Origin: Allobranchiibius huperziae
GTDB taxonomy: Bacteria; Actinomycetota; Actinomycetes; Actinomycetales; Dermatophilaceae
Direction of reading: 5' to 3'
NCBI RefSeq assembly: GCF_013410455.1
Contig: NZ_JACCFW010000001.1
Coordinates: forward strand, 3,302,929-3,366,928
Length of the DNA: 64,000 bases
The notes under the pieces were generated by a model. That model did not search any database. It had not been told where the DNA came from and saw nothing but the letters and a program-made list of their open reading frames with translations. The number at the start of each line of letters is the position of its first letter. The stretch's first letter is position 1. Below are positions 60,708 to 64,000 of this stretch, piece after piece. Made by a program: the position numbers and the translations under genes.

Positions 60708-61145
60708 ATGGTCCACGTCATCCGCACCTTCGAGGTGCAGGTCAATCCGTCCGTCGCGATCGAGTACCTCAAGGACTTCGCGCACGCCGAGCAGTGGGAC
60801 CCCGGCACCGTCTCGTGCACCCGCATCGGGGTCGACACCGATCCGGTGCAGGTCGGCTCCCGCTGGCACAACGTGTCCAAGCTGATCGCCATCAAGACCG
60901 AGCTGGAGTACGAGCTCGTGCAGATCGAGCCGCAGCGGGTGGTCTTCGTGGGCACGAACAAGACCGCCACCTCGCGCGACGACATCAGGGTCGAGCCGTC
61001 CACGACGGGCGCCAAGGTCACCTACGAGGCGACGGTCACCTTCAACGGGCTCGCGAAGCTCAGCGAGCCGGTGATGAATCTGATCTTCCTGAAGCTGGCC
61101 AAGGACACCGTGCGCGACCTGACCAAGACCCTCGAGACCCTCTGA
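60708..61145 (+). CDS. SRPBCC-family protein (polyketide cyclase-like)
   Basis: A 145-residue START/SRPBCC fold protein: MVHVIRTFEVQVNPSVAIEYL opens with the typical helix, LKDFAHAEQWDPG and SRWHNVSKLI follow, and the long C-terminal helix contains LAKDTVRDLTKTLE. Such proteins bind hydrophobic molecules in a deep pocket. AAGGAC lies five bases before ATG 60708. Ligand unknown. It converges on the LOG gene over a hairpin. Confidence 0.86.
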   Translation: MVHVIRTFEVQVNPSVAIEYLKDFAHAEQWDPGTVSCTRIGVDTDPVQVGSRWHNVSKLIAIKTELEYELVQIEPQRVVFVGTNKTATSRDDIRVEPSTTGAKVTYEATVTFNGLAKLSEPVMNLIFLKLAKDTVRDLTKTLETL

Positions 61146-61152
61146 TCGACCC

Positions 61153-61200
61153 GATCGTCAGCGGTTCTGTGGCGACCTCGCCACGGATCCGCTGACGATC
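61153..61200. terminator. Two-tier hairpin overlapping a stop codon
   Basis: GATCGTCAGCGG (61153-61164) pairs perfectly with CCGCTGACGATC (61189-61200), and inside it GTGGCGA (61169-61175) pairs with TCGCCAC (61178-61184). It lies between convergent SRPBCC and LOG genes, and its right arm enters the LOG stop codon (61199-61201). Confidence 0.72.
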
Positions 61201-61771
61201 AGGGAGCAGGGGGCGACCAGCGCTGCGCGACGGGCCTCCAGCGGGCGATCCCGGCCAGCAGGGCGTCCGGGTCATCGACTTGGATCAACTGCTCCGCGAC
61301 CTCGGCCCGCAGGAATCCGGCGTCGACCATCGAGGTGACGAGGGTGCGCATCGGCGCCCAGAAGTCCTCCACGTCGTACAAGGCGACGGGCTTGGCGTGG
61401 ATGCCGAGCTGCAGCCAGGTCCACACCTCGAAGAACTCCTCCATGGTGCCGATCCCACCGGGGAGTGCGACGAACGCGTCGGCCAGCTGCGCCATCCGGG
61501 CCTTGCGCTCGTGCATGGTCTCGACGACCTCGAGGTGGCTGAGCGCGCCGTGCGCGACCTCGGCGTCCGCCAGGGACCGTGGGATGACGCCGATGACGTC
61601 GCCGCCCGCCTGCAGCGCGGCGTCCGCGACGACGCCCATCAGCCCGACGTGACCGCCGCCGTAGACGATGCCCACCCGCCGCTGCGCCAGGTGGGTCGCG
61701 AGTACGGCCGCGGCATCGGCGTACGCCGGATCGTTGCCGGGTGAGGAACCGATGAAGATCGCGACGCGCAT
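61199..61771 (-). CDS. LOG-family protein (cytokinin riboside 5'-monophosphate phosphoribohydrolase type)
   Basis: A 190-residue Rossmann-fold protein. YGGGHVGLMG (37-46) and the LOG signature PGGIGTMEEFFE (104-115) bind the nucleotide and catalyse ribose-base hydrolysis. Length and layout match TIGR00730/YvdD proteins, which cleave cytokinin or purine nucleoside monophosphates. Its promoter region (61772-61852) carries four copies of CGTCGAGGGGT-like elements. Physiological role in a free-living actinomycete is not clear. Confidence 0.9.
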   Translation of the reverse strand: MRVAIFIGSSPGNDPAYADAAAVLATHLAQRRVGIVYGGGHVGLMGVVADAALQAGGDVIGVIPRSLADAEVAHGALSHLEVVETMHERKARMAQLADAFVALPGGIGTMEEFFEVWTWLQLGIHAKPVALYDVEDFWAPMRTLVTSMVDAGFLRAEVAEQLIQVDDPDALLAGIARWRPVAQRWSPPAP

Positions 61772-61791
61772 CCCGCCACGCTAACCCGCTC

Positions 61792-61865
61792 CGTCGAGGG
61801 GTGCGGATCTCCTCGAGGGGTGGGCTCATACGTCCACCTCTCGACGACGTCCCTACCCCTCGACG
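61792..61865. repeat. Four-copy CGTCGAGGGGT element, two direct and two inverted
   Basis: CGTCGAGGGGT at 61792-61802 is exactly inverted at 61855-61865. A near copy CGAGGGGTGG at 61814-61823 is inverted at 61834-61843 with one change. Thus a nested double palindrome spans the LOG upstream gap and the 3' end of the SDR gene, including its stop. Confidence 0.7.
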
Positions 61866-62755
61866 GGGAAAGGGATGCCGGTCAGCTCTTCGCTCACCGA
61901 CCACAACCGTGCGGCAAGACTCTCGTCGCGCGCGAATCGACTCTGCTTCGCCTCGCCCACGGGGCCGCGCACCTCACCTGGCCCCTTCGGTCCGGTGTAG
62001 GTCCCCGGTGCGGCATCGGTGGCGGCGTAGAGCACCGGCCGCGCCCCACCCGCCCCACCGGGAAGCACCACCCGCATGAGGATCGGGAGCACATGGCGCA
62101 CGACGGGGTTGTGGCCCAAGCCGTCCGGATCGGCGACCAGGCCCGTCGAGGCGACACCGGGGTGCGCCGCGGTCGAGGTGAGAGCCAGACCGGCCCGGTC
62201 GGCGCGTCGCTGCAGCTCCAGCGCGAAGAGCAGGTTGGCGAGCTTAGACTGCCCGTACGCCGTGCCGGGCACGTAGGTCTGCGGCGGGTTGCCCTCCAGC
62301 ACGGCGTCGTTCCCGCGGAAGTGGGCGATGGAGGACACCGTCGTCACTCGCGGCGCGGCCGCCTGCAGCAGTCGCGGCAGCAGCAGCGCGGTCAACGCGA
62401 AGTGGCCCAGATGGTTGGTGCCGAACTGCAGTTCGTGACCGTCGACCGTCTCGCGGTAGCGCGGCGGCTCCATCAATCCGGCGTTGTTGACCAGCAGATC
62501 CACCGGCTCCTCGATGCCGTCCGCGAACGCGCGCACCGACGCTAGGGACGCCAGGTCCAGGTGTGCGATCCGGACGTCGCCCTTCATCCCCTCCGCGGCC
62601 GCGCGGCCGGAGTCGACGTCGCGTACGGCGAGCACCACCCGAGCGCCGTGTTCGGCGAGCTGGGCGGCTTCGTGCCGACCGATGCCCGAGTTCGCACCGG
62701 TGACGACCGCGGTACGTCCTGACAGGTCGCCGATCTGGCGGGGGTTCCATCCCAT
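61853..62755 (-). CDS. SDR-family oxidoreductase (protochlorophyllide-reductase-like)
   Basis: A 300-residue SDR with TGANSGIGRHEAAQLA (19-34), NNAG motif (90-93), catalytic Tyr167 and Lys171 in YGQSK, and AAHPGVASTGL. This is the C4-type subgroup like retinol dehydrogenases. ATG 62755 follows the XRE-cupin stop by 13 bp, so the two form an operon. The regulator probably controls it together with itself. Substrate unknown. Confidence 0.88.
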   Translation of the reverse strand: MGWNPRQIGDLSGRTAVVTGANSGIGRHEAAQLAEHGARVVLAVRDVDSGRAAAEGMKGDVRIAHLDLASLASVRAFADGIEEPVDLLVNNAGLMEPPRYRETVDGHELQFGTNHLGHFALTALLLPRLLQAAAPRVTTVSSIAHFRGNDAVLEGNPPQTYVPGTAYGQSKLANLLFALELQRRADRAGLALTSTAAHPGVASTGLVADPDGLGHNPVVRHVLPILMRVVLPGGAGGARPVLYAATDAAPGTYTGPKGPGEVRGPVGEAKQSRFARDESLAARLWSVSEELTGIPFPVEG

Positions 62756-62768
62756 GCCCGTCAGGGTG

Positions 62769-63527
62769 TCACTCCCTCTGCACGAACCAGATGGCACGCG
62801 CCGGTTCGTTGCCGGAATTGTGGAAACGGTGCGGAATGCTGGAGTCGAAGGAGATCGAGTCGGTCGGGCCGAGGACGTGCGTCTCGAACCCCAGCGTGAG
62901 GGTCAACTCACCGCTCAGGACGTAGCCGTAGTCCATGCCGTCGTGTCGACTCATCTTCGTACCGGTGGTCGAGGTGCCGCCGACCTCGTAGGTGACGAGC
63001 AGGAACTCGGCGGGGGTGGACGGGGCCGACGAGAGCTGCTCCCAGACCACGCCGGTCTCCAGTGCCAACCGCCGCCGTGCTCCGGCGTGCACGACGAGGC
63101 CGTCCGCGTCGGTCCGTCGGCGTGCGTCGTCGCCACCCGCCGGAGGCGAGGTGCGTGCGGCGCGCTCTCGGTCGATATCCTGCGATCCGGCCAGGTGGGG
63201 CGCCTCGGGAGGCTCCGTCCGGGCCGGCGCATCGAGTGCGATGCACGCCGCGAACAACTCGTCGAACGTCACGGCGAGGGCGTCGCAGATGGCCACGAGG
63301 GTTGCTACCGAGGGCTGGGACTTGCCGTTCTCCAGTTGGGAGATGAACGACGCCGACACCCCCAGCTGCCGGGCGAGCTCGCGGAGCGACAGGCCCCTGG
63401 CCGTCCGGTGCGAACGCACCCCGCTGCCGACGCCTTGGAACGCCACGCGCTGCGCCGTACTCTGCGCAGGATCGGGCGAGAAGGTGTCCGGGCCGACCTC
63501 GGACTTCTCGGGCAACACGCCTGTCAC
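62769..63527 (-). CDS. XRE-family regulator with C-terminal cupin domain
   Basis: A 252-residue regulator. The HTH_3 domain spans about 33-90 (LRELARQLGVSASFISQLENGKSQP). A polar, arginine-rich linker of about 60 residues follows, then a cupin (RHDGMDYGYVLSGELTLTLG and SFDSSIPHRFHNSGNEPARAIWF) that likely binds a small ligand. This is the layout of SutR/PuuR-type regulators of amine and amino-acid use. GTG 63527 has GGAG five bases upstream. The linker is unusually long. Confidence 0.88.
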   Translation of the reverse strand: MTGVLPEKSEVGPDTFSPDPAQSTAQRVAFQGVGSGVRSHRTARGLSLRELARQLGVSASFISQLENGKSQPSVATLVAICDALAVTFDELFAACIALDAPARTEPPEAPHLAGSQDIDRERAARTSPPAGGDDARRRTDADGLVVHAGARRRLALETGVVWEQLSSAPSTPAEFLLVTYEVGGTSTTGTKMSRHDGMDYGYVLSGELTLTLGFETHVLGPTDSISFDSSIPHRFHNSGNEPARAIWFVQRE

Positions 63528-63725
63528 GACACTCCCCTCACCGGGTGTTGGAGCGTGGCCTGACCGCGATCACCGGCCGTCCTCATCGGACGTCGGCACC
63601 CCCGGGTTCTCGGTGATTCCGCAGTACACGCACGCTGTGCCACCAGTGTGCTCCCGCGAACCGCACGATGCCCGCGGATTGGCCTGAATTCGCCGGCCCT
63701 GTGGGCGTGCTGTGGCCGGTCGGTG

Positions 63726-64000
63726 TCAGGACGGTGGCGGCGGCTCGCCTGGTCGCCATCGTCCCGCAAGCCCCGGGAAGGAGCGCTCCACCTCCGGAAG
63801 CAGGTCCGGCAGGAAGAGCAGCACGTCGTCCGGGTCGGCGCGCAGCAGTTGTTCGGGAGAGACGATCGGGATGTCCGTCCCCGGCATCCGGCGCCCCTGC
63901 TTGCCCGCGCCCGCGTCCGCGACCGCCGGGAGCAGCGTCGCATCGACCCGAGCCGCCGCGAGCAGACCCGCAGCGCGGGATGCGGCTCCGTAGCCGAGGA
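63726..64000 (-). CDS. C-terminal part of a class I SAM C-methyltransferase (5' end beyond window)
   Basis: Ninety codons plus TGA (63726-63728) read in frame to the window edge. LGYGAASRAAGLLAAARVD, KQGRRMPGTDIPIVSPEQLL and DDVLLFLPDLLPEV are the fingerprints of the Methyltransf_14 C-terminal domain of TylCIII-type NDP-hexose C-methyltransferases. The SAM domain would lie to the right, outside the window. It is too truncated to say if the gene is intact. It lies about 200 bp (63528-63725, no features seen) upstream of the XRE-cupin operon on the same strand. Confidence 0.75.
   Translation of the reverse strand, partial: LGYGAASRAAGLLAAARVDATLLPAVADAGAGKQGRRMPGTDIPIVSPEQLLRADPDDVLLFLPDLLPEVERSFPGLAGRWRPGEPPPPS

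Noticed and set aside
63524-63943. Open frame of 139 codons overlapping the edge methyltransferase on the same strand
   Set aside because: The product is Arg/Cys-rich and unconserved. The other minus-strand frame gives a clear Methyltransf_14 C-terminus.

Overview
The window is GC-rich, densely coded DNA from an actinomycete. Pointers are an Lsr2-type nucleoid protein, an EthA-like monooxygenase, three LLM-class (F420-type) oxidoreductases plus an F420/NADP reductase-like protein, a mycothiol-type maleylpyruvate isomerase-fold protein, CRP/GlxR-type sites, many GTG starts and overlapping stop/start junctions. A Micrococcales genus (for example Dermacoccaceae) is a guess. I see no rRNA, tRNA, CRISPR array, phage or insertion sequence. 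It reads as ordinary chromosome with short operons and many single enzyme genes.

Layout. 1-5.5 kb: nitroreductase, dienelactone hydrolase, thioredoxin, APC permease, DJ-1/PfpI protein, CaiB/BaiF CoA-transferase. 5.5-9.6 kb: a tightly overlapped minus-strand operon of glycosyltransferase, methyltransferase, alpha/alpha-toroid protein, second methyltransferase and lipoprotein, the best candidate here for an undescribed surface-glycan or glycolipid pathway. 9.7-14.6 kb: EthA-like monooxygenase, geranylgeranyl-reductase-family enzyme, hydrolase, F420/NADP reductase-like protein, acetyltransferase. 14.7-20.7 kb: glycolate or lactate utilisation operon glcDEF plus permease, preceded by a CRP/GlxR-like site. 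20.8-29.4 kb: small enzymes, a MerR regulator facing a quinone oxidoreductase over a textbook 19-bp-spacer promoter, a divergent G6PDH paralogue, a hydrolase with an amber codon near its apparent start, and phosphofructokinase.

29.5-39 kb: secreted S53 protease, hydrolase, FAD amine oxidase-like enzyme, Lsr2 variant, LysE exporter, small-molecule kinase, a cytosine permease/yeast-type cytosine deaminase pair, a PIG-L deacetylase and a 49-aa membrane protein. 39-50.5 kb: transglutaminase, MFS exporter with TetR, peptidase E, HutD/cold-shock overlap, a second TetR with a long palindrome, an aldo/keto reductase remnant fused to an LLM oxidoreductase, GDSL lipase, and DUF1203/MDMPI/DinB proteins. 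50.5-59.5 kb: aldo/keto reductase, secreted protein, LLM enzyme, then GAF regulator, aldehyde dehydrogenase and DUF779, with a consensus CRP/GlxR site before the dehydrogenase. 59.5-64 kb: LLM enzyme, SRPBCC, LOG protein, a four-copy intergenic repeat, XRE-cupin regulator plus SDR, and the 3' end of a TylCIII-like C-methyltransferase cut by the window edge.

The two carbon-source operons share a CRP-type site and so may be one regulon. Most other regulators sit divergently beside a single target gene and can be paired with it by palindromes in the shared intergenic region.
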